Origin: Berberis thunbergii
Lineage: Eukaryota > Streptophyta > Magnoliopsida > Ranunculales > Berberidaceae
NCBI GenBank assembly: GCA_003290165.1
Contig: QNQO01006964.1
Span: 88,652 to 152,651 of the forward strand
Direction of reading: 5' to 3'
DNA: 64,000 nucleotides
The first letter of the stretch is position 1; every line of letters begins with the position of its first letter. Under the pieces are notes generated by a model. That model ran no database searches. It was not told where the DNA came from and saw nothing but the letters and a program-made list of their open reading frames with translations. The position numbers were made by a program, and so were the translations under genes. Positions 1-13,800 of this stretch are shown here, in pieces.

Positions 1-20
1 TTTTGTTTATATTAATGCAG

Positions 21-811
21 TGAAGGTTATTAAGGAGGAACCCAATACTGGTAATTCCACTCATGTTGTGTCATTGGGGAACTCGGAGATGGGGTGCAAG
101 AAAGACGAGAAAGAGAACAATGGGTTTAGCCATGAAAGGGATGATGAGGAGTTATTGGTGACTAATAATGTGATTTTAGTGGATCAAAACTCCTTGGATG
201 TTTCTATGGGGAGTTTTAGTAGTAGTAGTAGCAGTAGCAGTAGCAGTAGCAGTAGCAGTGAGAGTAGTAGTGGTTACTGCTCTGCAAGTTCAAGTGTTTC
301 CGAGGAAGAAGAAGATGAAGATGAAGATGACTGGGAGGCTATGGCGGAAGCCTTGACATCTAATGAGGATGAGCATCACTGCCCAAATATTACGAATTCC
401 CCAAGTCCAATTCAACAGCTGCTTTCTCCTGGATTAGGGAACAAGCTTTATGAGGTTGTTGGTGTTTCGAAATCACAAAGTATCATTGAAAAGGCGGTAC
501 TGGCTAAGAAAGGTCGTGCTTGGAAGGCTGATGATGCTTTTCGTCCCCAGAATTTGCCCAATCTCTCCAGGTTTCCCGTGAAGATCGAGAGATGTTGTGT
601 TCGTGAACCAGTACACCCTTGGGTTTACCACGATATCATCTCCCAGCCTCCATCGTGCCCTATTTGCTACGAACATCTTGATCTCACCGATTCGAGTTTC
701 CTCCCTTGTTCGTGCGGTTTCCCAATCTGTCTCTTCTGCCACCAGAAGCTTCTTGAGGCAGATAGTCGTTGTCCTGGTTGCAGGAAGGTGTATGATCCTG
801 TAAAACCATAG
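21..811 (+). CDS. RING-finger protein, NOT4-like C4C4 RING, terminal exon (partial)
   Basis: Seen: an open frame of about 263 codons entered through a 3' splice site (AG at 19-20) and closed by TAG at 809-811, so the gene begins left of the window. The N-terminal half is acidic and serine-rich: a poly-Ser run near residues 65-80, then an E/D-rich stretch ending in DDWEAMAEAL. The last 50 residues hold a RING of eight cysteines with the order C-x2-C, C-x-C, C-x2-C, C-x2-C (first pair CPIC, last pair CPGC, ending RKVYDP). An all-cysteine RING with this spacing is typical of CNOT4/NOT4 ubiquitin ligases rather than C3HC4 RINGs. Inference: a nuclear or cytosolic plant E3-like RING protein; substrate unknown. 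It is convergent with the SIN3-like gene, stops about 1.6 kb apart. Confidence 0.8.
218..259 (+). repeat. In-frame AGT/AGC triplet repeat coding poly-serine
   Basis: About 14 consecutive AGT or AGC codons inside the RING exon. All units keep frame and all code serine, so length changes would only lengthen or shorten a serine tract in the disordered N-terminal half. Confidence 0.9.
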
Positions 812-1012
812 AGTTTATTGTACCAAAAATTTAATGTTGATTCTTTATCTCCGCATGTCTCCAATGTTTGATTTGGTTTTTATATTGTATTTTGTATGTG
901 GTGATGTAAAAAATTAAGAATGTATGCTCGTAAGACTAAGCTGTATTTCCACCATTCAGTCTTTAATGTAATAATGTTTTTTTCCAGCGTATCATGACTT
1001 TCTTTATACATC

Positions 1013-1138
1013 CAGAGATTCTAAATGGCGAGGAAACCATCCATCCTCCTCGGAATGCACGTCTTCCAACCGCATCCCGAGGGGAATGGAGAGTTGCACC
1101 CCTTCCCTCGCTGATTTCCTCGACGGTTAGACAGGTTC
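1013..1138. mobile_element. Hairpin MITE copy 1, Mutator-like (9-bp target duplication)
   Basis: A 126-bp element flanked by a perfect 9-bp direct repeat, TTATACATC, at 1004-1012 and 1139-1147. The 21-bp ends are degenerate inverted repeats that converge on the core CTAAATGKCGAGG. It matches the element at 2263-2417 and the one at 47127-47303. A 9-bp target duplication is the Mutator superfamily signature. It is the most decayed of the three copies and lies 201 bp past the RING stop codon, probably at or just past that gene's 3' UTR. It has no coding capacity. Confidence 0.75.
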
Positions 1139-1147
1139 TTATACATC

Positions 1148-2253
1148 TGCTTTCCTATTCTATTCAGTCTCTCTCTCTCACTCATTTTTTTTTGTAAAAT
1201 TAGTAGGATCCAAACATATTATGACAGTGAAAAGAAAGGGCAGAATATGTTGTTTTGGGCATGTGCATATTCAATTTTGCAAACAATCTAGTCGAGATTT
1301 ATTATGCATTAATCAAGATATTATGAGTTGAGATTACTCAGTGAGCAGACACCACATTGTAAGTATGAGTATATTGATCTTTAACCATGAAGAATATTCA
1401 AGTGAGCACACAAAGATTCTAAGATTTGGTTTTAGGTGAGATGCTACAGAAATGAACTCTACAGAGCCAAGTAGAGTCGAATAAGATTTAAGCAATAAAG
1501 GAGAAAAAGCTTACAAACTAAAAAACTTGGATCCTTCCAAGAAACAAGAATGCCAAGGTTTCTGGATTAGGATCGAAAATCTACAACTGCATCATTCTTA
1601 TAGTTGTAAAAGAAGGATGGGTCATGCACACATCAAGACACGGTTCAGTGGACATTACAAGGACAGTTATGAGCCCTGCCCATATGCATCATATCATCAT
1701 TGATAAAGTTGCCACACTACTGAAACAGGCATATTACTGAAGAAAAAAAAAGGGGCTATATATTTGAAACTAATAGATGGAAATGGTATGTTGGTCTTTC
1801 TTGTTTCTGGATCAAGGTTTATGGGAATATGAACAGAGAATGAGAAGGAAGAGACCGACAAAATGAACAATCTTCCAACTTCAGCATATTCATCTCGCAC
1901 CTATTTACATAAAATTTGGGCTCAATTGACATGCATACAGATTTCTATATAAGATTCTCCCTTTTTGCATAGGTTATTTGACCAACGTAATAATGCGTGA
2001 GAACTATGGGAAGTTGAGGCAGCCTTCTCCAGCTCAAAGCTTTTGCTGAATGGCAGCGATACTCGTATGTAATAAAATAAAATTAAAAAACCCGCCAACA
2101 CCATCCATATTTGACCTGAGGTGTATTATCAAATTCAAAAAACTGATTAGCTTATTTCAAAGGTATTTTGTTTCAGAAACAGTATGATAATAACAAAATA
2201 AGAATAAAGCAAAAGTAACGAGAAGAATCAGTTTAAACCACAAACCAAGTGCA
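1148..2253. other. Region between convergent genes, no gene seen
   Basis: AT-rich sequence between two hairpin MITEs. I found no exon-like coding segment, RNA gene or recognisable transposon. Short open frames on the minus strand here have no family features. Part may be 3' UTR of either flanking gene. Confidence 0.5.
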
Positions 2254-2262
2254 TTAATAAAG

Positions 2263-2417
2263 GAGCCCTTCTTAATGTCGAGGGAATGGGCGAGGAAAGA
2301 GAGCGAGGGATGGGTGTAACCACCAATTCCCCTTGAGATTAGCGATGGCACGCATCTCGGGGGAAATGGGTGGTTACATCCATCCCTCGCCCATTCCCTC
2401 GACATTTAGAAAAGGCG
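2263..2417. mobile_element. Hairpin MITE copy 2, Mutator-like, in the SNL 3' UTR
   Basis: A 155-bp near-complete palindrome flanked by a perfect 9-bp direct repeat TTAATAAAG at 2254-2262 and 2418-2426. The terminal 21 bp on each side end in the shared core AATGTCGAGG. The left and right halves pair along most of their length (GGGAATGGGCGAGG against its complement near 2387-2400), so a transcript through it would fold back. It sits 50 bp past the stop codon of the SIN3-like gene (stop at 2467-2469, minus strand), so very probably in its 3' UTR. It lacks coding capacity and must depend on a transposase elsewhere. Confidence 0.85.
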
Positions 2418-2466
2418 TTAATAAAGAGAAGTCCAAATTTACCTTATGGCAAGGCTCTAAGGGGAT

Positions 2467-4815
2467 TTAGGAGATTGAAAGCAATCTATGGAATCGCTGT
2501 ACTCTTTGAGCATAACCAATTGACTTTGCCTGGTTCTGATAACTTCCCCCCCGGAGAGCTCTGCGATTCTTTCTAGCACGAAACATGAAATCTTCTGTGT
2601 CTAAAACATAAGAGACCTACAACATGCACAGAACTCAGTCCAGAGAAACAGATGCCTATGAAATGCTCTTGCAAAATCTGAACTTCGATACATTTCATCC
2701 TCATATAGTCGCATATGTATATATGTACTCTCGCAAAGTTGCATAGCCAAGAAGTCAGTCAATGGTCAATAGTTACTCTACTCCAGATATTAACTCGTGG
2801 TTTCCTGTTGGTTATTACTATTAAACGTTATCCAGAAATGATTTCCATTCAATTTTTTCTTAACTGATCTATCTAAAACAATTTCTGAGACAAAACCAGT
2901 CCAATTGTACATTTGATGCAAGTTTGTGAATGCATGGGCATTTCATCTTTCGGACAGTGTCAGGAACTCCCTGTGCATCTATTTAGTCCTGGTTAAATAA
3001 AGTAATGGTGGCATGACAGAAAGCAGTGACCAGAGTAGAATACCTTGCTTGAATCACGGTTTATTTTACATATCAAACCATTGATCATCCGAACTCCCAC
3101 CATAGCTTTGCAATGAACTGACGATTCATCGCCGGAAGCAAATCTTTGTTTGTTTCTGCAATGAAATAACGTAGTGAGTTGTTTGCTAGATAAAACTAAT
3201 AGTAATGCATGTACTAGTGAAGTGTGACTTGTAAACTAAGAGTCTTACACAACAATGACATTTGAACCATCACAAGTACCTCTTAAGGAAGACCCCAAAC
3301 ATCTCTTTCTTGTTCAAATCATCTGACAGGAGTTCAAAATCTGCAACATTAGGATCTACAGCAGTCGCATTGGAATTTCCAAACCCAAAATCCATCAGCT
3401 GGATGGTCAAACGAGTTGGGTCGGAGAACTACAACAATAAAACACTAATTCATGTATTTATGTTCGCTCAAATATAAGCCATTCACAAATCACAATAGAC
3501 AAAGGATAAAAAAAGTGCTATTAGAAACCTACACATTCAATTCGATATATCTTTTCATTGTGAAGAAGAATGCGAGCATTTTCATAGTAAACTAGATCAA
3601 TGAAGCTCCCTGACCCCCTTGACTTTTCATATGCAAGAAGTTGAAGAAGTTTGTTGTCCATTTCGTCACTAGCTAGTGCTTGGAGCTGTGATAAAGTACC
3701 ATAATTTTTATGTAATCCAGGAGGACAGAGAACAACCAAAACAGGAAGACCAAAACAGGAAATTACAAAGAAAAGGACAGAAATAAATACCTGTTTAACA
3801 AGTTTATATATCAATCTGTCTAGTGTGAATAGCAAATATGATTGCGCTCCAATAACAGTTCTGCATTCATCCTCATATTCTGTGTTGTCAACAGTGCCAT
3901 CAAGTAAATTGTATAGAGCACTCATAAACCTGCACAAAGAAAAAGATACCCAATCAGCATACACTGGGCCTTTCGTTCTTCAGTTTCTCAGAATTACAAA
4001 AAATCAAGCTCAACTACCTCCTATAAGGATCGGGTGGAACTGCATCCTTTGAAGATGTGGGGTTCTTTAACGAATACATTTTTGCAGTCAGTATTCTCTC
4101 ATAGAGTGTCTGCAAAAGATAAGGAAATAATGAATGCTGATCAAATTTATTAGTATGAAAATTTTCACACGAGTAATCATACCTGATGAAGCCTGAAGAG
4201 AATGTAATAGGAATCATTTCCATAAAAAACCTGAGACACTTTCTGCTCTTCATCATATGATACCGAAGAAGCAAGACGAAGAGGCTTTACTGGTACAAAA
4301 AACCCTTTTGAAAATGGTAAACCCATATCATCACCTTCAAGATCGTGTGCATCAGCCATTCCTTCAGCCTCACCTTCACTTTCATCCTTAGCATCTTCCT
4401 CCTCTTCTTGATGATCCTCATGGGAACACTCTTCAACATCACCACACTCACTCCCTGAAATTTCAGCACCGACTTCAGAAACATTTTCAATGTCTTCCGT
4501 TGACCTTTGTGCACTCTCTCCACCCTCATAATCAGCATCTGCACCATTCCCCCCTCTTGCTTCCCCACTACAAATTTCTTCTCCATTCAAGCCTTTATAT
4601 TGCCTCCTCGCACTACTGTTTGCACTAGGAATGACTCCAGAACTGGCAACTCTGCATACTGCAAAACTGTCCTCGAAACCACCATTGGGTGATAGCTCAC
4701 CTTCTTCTCTTTCAACTTTGGAGTGCCCCAAAGAATCCTCACAGTGTCTATGCACGTTGTTCCCTTCTGTTATCATCCCATTGGAAGATGAAAGTTCCTT
4801 CGTATTATTACACAC
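2467..4815 (-). CDS. SNL: SNL exons 16-22: acidic region and Sin3a C-terminal region
   Basis: Exon 16 (211 codons) carries [19 protein letters not shown], then a long acidic stretch, then [17 protein letters not shown]. Exons 17-19 carry [51 protein letters not shown] and [17 protein letters not shown], the conserved C-terminal core. Exons 20-22 finish with [19 protein letters not shown] and [10 protein letters not shown]. The stop is TAA at 2469-2467. A run of seven C (plus strand, near 2546-2552) lies in the last exon; with six the frame would change, so base calling there decides the C-terminus. Confidence 0.88.
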
Positions 4816-7800
4816 CTGTAGCACCCAAACGAATTACGATAGCATATAAGGAATGTGGAGTGTACAATATAACTCAAACGAAAAGAGTACTATTCTAACC
4901 AAGTAATGAAAGCAAACAAGTGGAGAAATATTAACAAGGGGAGAAATACCAACAAGGAGATCTCTGAACCCCACATCAATCATTTAGTCTGACCCATGAC
5001 GGGAAACGGGAAACAGGAAACAGGAAACAGGAAACGGGAAACGGGAAATGGGAAACGGGAAACATGAAACATGAAACATTAAACATGAAACGTGAAATGT
5101 GAAACAATCTTCATCAGATTCTATTTTACAGTCAATCTGCTATTCATCTTTCCTCTAATATTAAGGAATTGCCAGACGCCTGGCTTCAGAACAAGATCAT
5201 CTTCCATCTACAGCTATAACTTCCCTGCCAGGGTTCATGGTCCAAACAATGTCAATTATTCCATACAAGTCCTATTAAGTTAGTTTTGTTTAAAAATTAA
5301 AAAATTCAACATGAAAGGGTAAGTATGTAATTTTCATTGAAAATGATTACCCACTTCAAACTTATTCCTATTTTCACTCTATTCTCTCATATTTACTCCC
5401 TGGATCACGATTCACTACCTTCAACTACCAATTTCAAAAAGTTTCACAAATTTTTACTCTTTTTTTAATAAATACTAAATAAGAAGGAAGAATTGAAGTA
5501 GAAGAGAATTCGTAAATGACTATTGAATAGGCATGCAACTATATCATACGTATTAGTCAATTGCGTGCGACACACGTGCAAATACACTAGTATCATTAAT
5601 CTCTTTGTCCTGGTCAATCAGCAAAACTGCCATTGATAGACAGTTTGGATTGACTCTGCTAGCATATAAGGTATAAAGATCGATGAAGCCAATTGTTGGT
5701 CCAAATGAAAAAGTTTCAATAAATCCAACGGGAATTAAACCATATTACTGCAAAACTAATTTCTAGGCAACTAGTTCATATGTCAAGATTAATATGTAGT
5801 ATTTCAAATACTTGGAAAAGCAAATATTCAAATGATAAATTGACTAAGAGAATTGTATATAATTCTAACCTATTAATCAAACACAACTAGCCCTTTCAGC
5901 TAGGGTACACTGATAATCAACTACACATTTTTACCTCTGTTGATGGTAAAACTCCACTTTTAAGTCTGGGCTCAAGTCCACCCTCAGTATCAGCATGACT
6001 GGGTCTGGAAGAAGGGGTCGTAAGGCCTTGAAAAAAAAAACGTCTCAGTGACAAACAAGATTTGTAGTGCGAAAGAAAATGAACTAAAGATTAAAGATGA
6101 CAAGCATGGAAGGATAAAGATACAGTAGTTTGCCCCAATCTACAAACATGATGCAACTCTAGCATAGTTCCTACCAAGAATCTGTTCTGCATTAACATCA
6201 AATTTTATGTTGACCAATAATATTCCATTGACCATGAAATTACTACTCTGCACTTTCCTATGCTTAGGATTGCAGACAACACCAGTTCTGTCATGGATAT
6301 CATCACCTCTAATTGTGCCACCATTTACCAATATGGCCCTGCAAGAACTTGTTTGCCAGTATGGGATGCTTCATCCTTATTCTTAGAAGAGGTTATATTA
6401 TAGACGAAAAGTCAATACCTGGATTGCCATCACTTTCTGTCACAGTACTGTTGGCATTATTTTTAGCCTTCAGAACTTCTTCAGTGTCCTCAGCACTCTG
6501 CAATCGAGGTGGAATACATAGCATAACTTCCAGGAAAGTTGACCAAAGCTTCATAACTTTATCTGACTGCTCTGTTGCTGTGCAGACTTCCCCACAAGAA
6601 TATTTGATAAGCTGATACAAGTCTTCATGAACATCTAAATCAGAGAATATGAATTCCAGATTTTGAATTATTGGTGTCCTTCCGACGAAAGCTTGCTTAA
6701 GCACGTCAGCCTCATCAAGTTTCTCCTCATTAGCTTCTTTAATTTCCATCAACAACACTGACAGACAAAAGTGAAGGGATGAAAAAACACTAAAAACAGC
6801 AGCTATATACCCAAGAAAATGACAGGTAAATCTCCACGGGGTGCTAAACAAAGGCACATAATTTTATTCCAGAAAAATACCAATTTTGAACAAAAAAATT
6901 TGTCTCAAGGAATCCAAGCTTCAGTCCACACAGCGTCGCAGGACTGATCAGTATCTTAGATATTTTCACATGGCATTATCAGGGACTATATATCAAGCAA
7001 TCAGATTCTCAATGTGGTAATAAGACCTTTTGATTTAAATTTTCTTTGAAAAACACAGAAAACATAATGCTCAATATTCTAAAAGTTTTTTCCAATCATT
7101 CCAACAGTTTTTTCTAACAATTGTTCAATATTCTCAAGTTTCTATTCTTTCAAGATTATTGATTTTTAATAATTTAGTGGATGTTTGCAAGTTACTTGAC
7201 ACTTATGTAGTTCATATTTTCGCTAGTCATACAACTTTATTATATTTTCATTTCGATTTTAGGTGGTTGTCACTTTTTGTACATATTTGCTTATGATACT
7301 TATCAAAATGATGATGTATAATATGTTGATATGTTTCAACTTTTTTAATGTTAAGACCGTCTCACTTCACTGAGGCGTCCGCCTCGCCTCACACCTCACG
7401 CATTTTCAGGCCCGTTTGCCACGGTCCGGCTCCGCCATAACGCCTTAACTACAATGACTGGTACACCAAAAATTTTGAACTAGAGATCTTCCCCACAAGA
7501 AATTAGCATAATCTGAAGCTCTGTACTATGGGTGCAATGGAATATTAACTAAATAAGTGACCTTAATCTTTACAATCAAATTAGCACAGACGAGCACCAA
7601 ATAATTTTTTTGAGAGCACCCAATAATATCATAACTCCAATTCTTTCAATTTATAATAGGGGTAATTAGACACCCCCCTCCCTCCAAAAAAAAACCCCCA
7701 CACACAGCTTAATAGGTCAATTAGGTAGCCCACCCAAATGATGGATTATGTCTCACATTATACAAATTATAGATCAATTTCTTCACTGGATACGGTACCA

Positions 7801-10800
7801 CCTTCACTGGACTCCTCTTTCTACTTCTTGTTTCCATACCTCTTCTCTCCACATCAGAGGATAAGAAACCCTAAATTCGCCCTCTCCCCCTAGAAATGGA
7901 ATATTCTAAAGGGTCGAAGAGATGGTGGCTTAATCAATTGGACTAAAACCCATGCATCGAGTCATGGGGTGTATGTCTAATTACACCATTATAATAAAAA
8001 TAAAACATGGATTATCTCAGTTCCCCCACCTCTTAATGTTCTATTTGGTCAATCTACTTTTATATACAAATGACCAAATTGGTTCCCGACAATCATATAG
8101 AAGGCGTTGCACACAAGAATTTGTAGTGGAACAAGTACCTCCCCCCCCCCCTTTTTTTTTTTACGATAAGCTAGAACTAGAACTAGAGTACCCTTTTTTT
8201 ACTGTTTCAGGACTAACATATATACTGAGGGAGAAATCCAATCTCAAACCACGACCTAAAGTATCTCCTAAGAGCCATAGAATACAATAAACTAGAAACC
8301 TACAAGGCTCTCATTGTTACCTACTCCCAAGTCCCGAACATCTGCTATACACTACAAAAACTAAACATCAAAACAAAACATGTTCTCCCCTATCTCTGTC
8401 TCAAATATATATCAGTTGGCTCTATCTTGAACATCGAATTCAACTCTTCCTCAAAAGGTGAATAAAATCTGTTAAATCTATACTTTGTAGCCGGGTACTC
8501 AGCAGCTCTATTGATTCCTTGTAAATATGCGCTATAGGGAACTCCTTAAGCTGTTGTATTTCCTCCTGATTTCTCCAAGTAATCAGAGACCTTTCTATAT
8601 TCAAGTTTCCAAGAATATAATGACATCATATACAAAACTCCAGACCTGAAAATCAAAGAAGTGGACAGTATGTACAAATTCTTATTCAAGGCCTTGTGTG
8701 GTTTCTGTATATCCTTAAAGTGATGAAAGAACAACTTAACGAGGACCTTGACAAGATCAGGAGCATAGGTAAGACTTCAGCTTTATCTAACTATGAATTG
8801 GTACAAAGATCAAGAGCATATGTAAGACTTCAGCTTTATCTAACTTTGAATTTGTTCAAGTCATTGTTTAGCTGTATTGTGAGTCTCTCAGTCGCCTACT
8901 TTACATCAATGTGTGTTTGATCCCCAAAAAAAGACGGGTCTTGTGTCTTTGAATTTCTTCTCTGTTGTTTGATTCTGACTTTCCGAGTCACTATTTGATT
9001 CAACTGCCATCATACCAACTCAATCGAAATTTTTTTCATGGAAGCCATAAAACAAGAAACACACAGTTCAACTCAAATGAGTTCTTGAACTTCAAAAACT
9101 AAAAACCTAATAAAGAAGCTGCCGAGAATATTTTCTAGTCAACCTCTCCACTGCGACCCAATGCCCAAATAATCCGAAATTTCCCAATTTACAACATCAC
9201 AAGTCTTTCCAAAGATCTGCTTTGCAAACTCTACCCCTTTACTCAACTAGGGCTTCAATTCATATGAACCAAGCCTCATTCCCCTGAATTCGAAAATGGA
9301 TAATGGTTTTTTTTTTAAATCAATCAACACAATAAAGACAAAAAAACTCAGGGCATGTTTGTTTGAATACTTATAAGTGGCATATCACCTACAAGTGGTT
9401 GCCACTTGTAAGTGACACTTATAAGTGACTTTAAAATCGTGTTTGTTTGCACAATTTATAAGTGGTTACAAATGACACATGCATTTGCTTTATGTAGTCT
9501 TGTATGAGGGTAGCTTACAATTGTACATTTATCTAGCAAATCAAAAAGAAAACATGAGTTACATATATTAAGTAGCAATTGTACTCCAACAATACCCATC
9601 GATTTTTTAGATCCTTCTGGTCTAAGACAAGGTTGTATTTTTCATTCAAAGTATCATTGGTTCATGTCCATGAGCATGGGTTAAGAGATGTTCACTAGCA
9701 CCCCTCTCCTTCAAAGTTAATTTAGACATTACTCTCTTAGCCTCTGACCCATGTTCTACTCCTTAACTAATTGGTCATGTTGGTGAGAACCCACATATGG
9801 GTTACAAAAGTACTCTGCACAAAAGGAAACACCTTGTTGGCAAAAAAAAAAAAAAAATCACCAAATGGATTACGTGAGAGGAAAATTATAATAGAAGGCA
9901 TACTTTGGTGAAAACTCGCACACTGCTTACAAGAAGAAGGAAAATGTTGGGATGTTATTAGCTTATTAAGGTTTATGAATTTATGACACCTTAGGTGGGA
10001 ATTGTTTGTTTACTTGGGGTAAACACTAAACCTAAAACTCATAACAACCTATAAATGGTTATAAGCTCCAAAATATAAAAATCATGTCAGTTATAAGTGA
10101 TGATACAGGCTAACAACTTATAAGTGGGTGCAGTCAAACAACTCATATATGGGAGTAATCAAACAAGCTAAACAAGTTGGTCCACCACTTACAAGTGCTT
10201 ATAGGTGGTGCAAAACACCGCATCAATTGCTGAAATTTTAGGGTGAAACCCTTAGTAATCAAAGCTCAGTTGATGTGTTTCTGATTCTAATCTAAAGATC
10301 AATTTGTGTATTTCTTGCATCTCTTTGGGGTTTCTAAGAATAGAGAAAAAAAAAAATAGCCCCAATCATCATCCTTTGCAGGAAAGGAAAATGAAGAAGA
10401 GAAAGTGAATAGAAAGGAGAGAGAACATACCAAACAACATATCCATTATTCTACAGCCTGAGACAAGGTACAAATATCTAACTTTGATAGGGTACAAATA
10501 TCTAAATTTCACCCTTTTAGATACTTTTTCAGACCTAAGGAGAGATCCACTGATATGAATCCAATTAGAATGTTTCTTACTTCGGACATAAACAAACGGC
10601 ATGATTCCTTTGTGCCTCTCGATTGATGCATCAAATAATTGTTTTCAGAGGTGTTTGCTGTGGGTGTGGCGAGCAACGAAAAGGAAGGGATCTTATCTAA
10701 GTTCCGCACAGTAAATTTCAACTTACCATGTAAAAGAATGCGAAGTAGATTCATGCAACGCCTTAAATTGTAAATAAGATTTTGATTTTTGACTTCATTT

Positions 10801-13800
10801 CTTATTTCACAGCAGTAATATTCTGTGTCGTACCCATAGTTAACTAATGTAGTTTCTTTACCATCAATTTGAAGATAATGATAATGCCATTACATTAATC
10901 AATCTACAATACAAGCTATCCGCGCTCGTCACAATCTCGAATCTTACCTTACAGGGTTTTTAGTTTTTCCCATATGTTTCTTTAACTTCTAAAGTTAACA
11001 AAGAATAAATGGATGAATCTAAGTTTAGACAGACTCATCATCAAGTTCTACTGCGTTTCTTATATTATATAACCTTATTAAACTTCACAATCCAATATAA
11101 TAAATATTTCGGACTAGAAATTTCACTCCTTGAGTCGAACTCAGAAGAGATCACGAACTGATACTTAATGGAAAGATGTATCAATTGACATAAGATCAGC
11201 TCAGAGGTTCAGAGGTAAATGATATCCAACTCCTCAATTAATATTAGGACTAACAAATGACAGAGTGACAATTTGACTTACTTTTTGTACTCAAGCTCTT
11301 TGTATCCTGTTGCTTGAAGTAGAAGCTACGGTGATCAAGCGATTTGTGATGATTCTTTGCATAAATTTCAGCCCACACCTTATTAAAATCAGAACGACAT
11401 CTCGACCACTCTTCTTGTTTCTGCTTCAAGCGAGTTAATATAACAGCCAACGTTTGAGTAGACTTCTTCCGTAATACATCCATGACATCTAGCCCATGGT
11501 CACCATATAAACGTTCAATGCACCTCAGATTTAAGGCTATCAAAGATAAGAAAGGTGCATCTTGTTAGAACACATCATTCGATAATGGATCTTAAAGCGA
11601 AATGTGTCTAATACACTTTTCCGATTATATTTACCAGTAAGATGGTCCTCAATATGGATTGGACTGTCTGCTTTAGCCATATCATTACTGATTTTGTCTA
11701 GTAATTCCTCCACGCGCTTTGTGGTTGTTTTAACTGATTCCAACAACATATCCAGCTCAAATCTGACATACAATGTACGTAAGGAAAAATCACTGGTCAG
11801 AAAAGTAAGAGACATTCTTTAAGTCAAAATTGTTCATGTAGTGATGTATGCAACATAACGCTTAAGCAATAAGCACCAAAGAAACACACACAAGAGTTGA
11901 TTAGAATTTCCCTTATTCAATATCCAAATCCTGAATACCAAATTAAATAAGCCCAACTCCGAACTCACTTCAAACTTCTTTGAGAATTTCTGTAAAACTC
12001 CGACAGCCACTGACACTATCTAATGAAAGGTTTGCTTATACTGACCCTATTGGATCCATTCTAACATAACCATATATCCCATTTACTGAAAGCAATTCAC
12101 AAAATAATTAATAAATGTGAGGCCTGGCCCATATAATGCATTAGCCAAGAAAAGAATAGGCATACTCATTATGCTCGATAACATTAAATAGAAGTTAGAT
12201 GGCAAACAGTCGAAAGTTTCTTCTTATTTTCAACACTAAATGCTGGACGGACGTTGCATCCAAAACACTAAACCTTGATATGACCTGAATCCTACCTTGA
12301 ATTAAAAGCTTACTGCATGCTTTTCTTGCACTTTGTCCGGTCTCCTGGTATACAAGCTGTATTTAACCATGAGTACATTTTGGTGGCATGAATAGGTTCT
12401 TGTGCAGATTTTGTTGTAGAGCTGGTAGAAATAGATGGAGCAAAACAAAGACCGTGTCTTGTGCAGGTCTAAGATTTTAATGCATGTATGATAGCATCTA
12501 TCAAGTTGTCAATGCCCACAAATGCCAAGGCCTTCATTTTTTTCTCCATGATTGAATGGGCATTTTCATTATGTCTAGCCTTTTTCAAGGATCGAAGAGA
12601 AAGAGGCTGCATCAGTACTAAATAACAGAAATTTTATCATTGTAGACAGTGCCCTCCCTAGTAGCTCCTCTCAGGGGAGGCCAAACAAAGCTCCAATGCC
12701 ACAAATCGATAAATATCCTATCCCCCAGAGCATGCCCATGAAAATTGTATAAAAGCACCATTGTTCATGGAACCCTCTAACTCAGCCATTGTGAGTTTTC
12801 TCCAAAAAACACAACATGAATCCAAAACAATTCCATGTTTGATCACAAACATTCCACCTTGTCTCCTAACGAAAAGTGAAAACGACATTGTTCAAATCAT
12901 CACCATCGGAATATGAGACACTAGTTTAGCCTCTCATGACACTATGCGACGACACTATGCAGTTAAAACAGATAACGGACCCACAACGGTCCAGTAGCAT
13001 TATAGGTTATAACGGAATATTTTGTTAAATATATTTTTAATACCCCCATAAAGTATTATGTATTATAGAGACAAAAAAGTAAATTTTGTTCATAACATTA
13101 AATTAAAAAATATCATAACATTAATAAAAAAAACATCTTCCCTTCATATATTAATGAGTTCGCAGTAGAGAGTGTGATCAATTATTCGTCTTCTTCCGTT
13201 CTTTTCTCCGACGATGTCTAGTTCTCTGTCAACCGGCGAGGTCTAGTTCTCTGTCGATCGGTGACGGTGACAGCGACAGCGAGGTCTGGTCCTTCCTTTT
13301 CAATCAAGAATGAAATGATTGATTTTTATATATATTAGAACAAAAGTTAAAACGGCGTTATTGAAAAAAATGTTATCTCAATAACGGCGTTATCTTGGAG
13401 CCGTGATACAAAAACGTGATAATCTCATAACATAACGGCTCACCCCCGTTAAGCGTTATAACGTTGTTTTAACTGCACAACTCATGAGGTTGCCCTCTTC
13501 GTTGTTCCCACCAAATTGGAGGAAAATATGGACCATCGACACATTAAACTTGATAGTTCCAAGTAACTTAATTTCTTACACTCTACTCCAACCAGTCATT
13601 CTTCAAACTCTGGAACAAAAGTGTGTGAAAATCGACTAGAAGAGGAAACTTCCTTCCTTTAGTACAAATGCAGTGAGTAAGGGATTTTCATCATTTGCAA
13701 TACACCTATGTCAACAAGAAGAGGATCCTAATACAACTATTTTTGAGTTTATGTTCAAGAGTAGATTGACACCAACACCTTCCATTTGAATCCATAAAAC

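Noticed and set aside
2457..2616. Alternative SNL C-terminus ending at TAG 2457-2459
   Set aside because: That reading came from counting six C in the run near 2546; the sequence has seven, which gives the family-typical end RFHRLLSIS and TAA at 2467-2469.
5001..5105. Telomere-like repeat
   Set aside because: The unit GGGAAAC is not the plant telomere unit TTTAGGG in either orientation.
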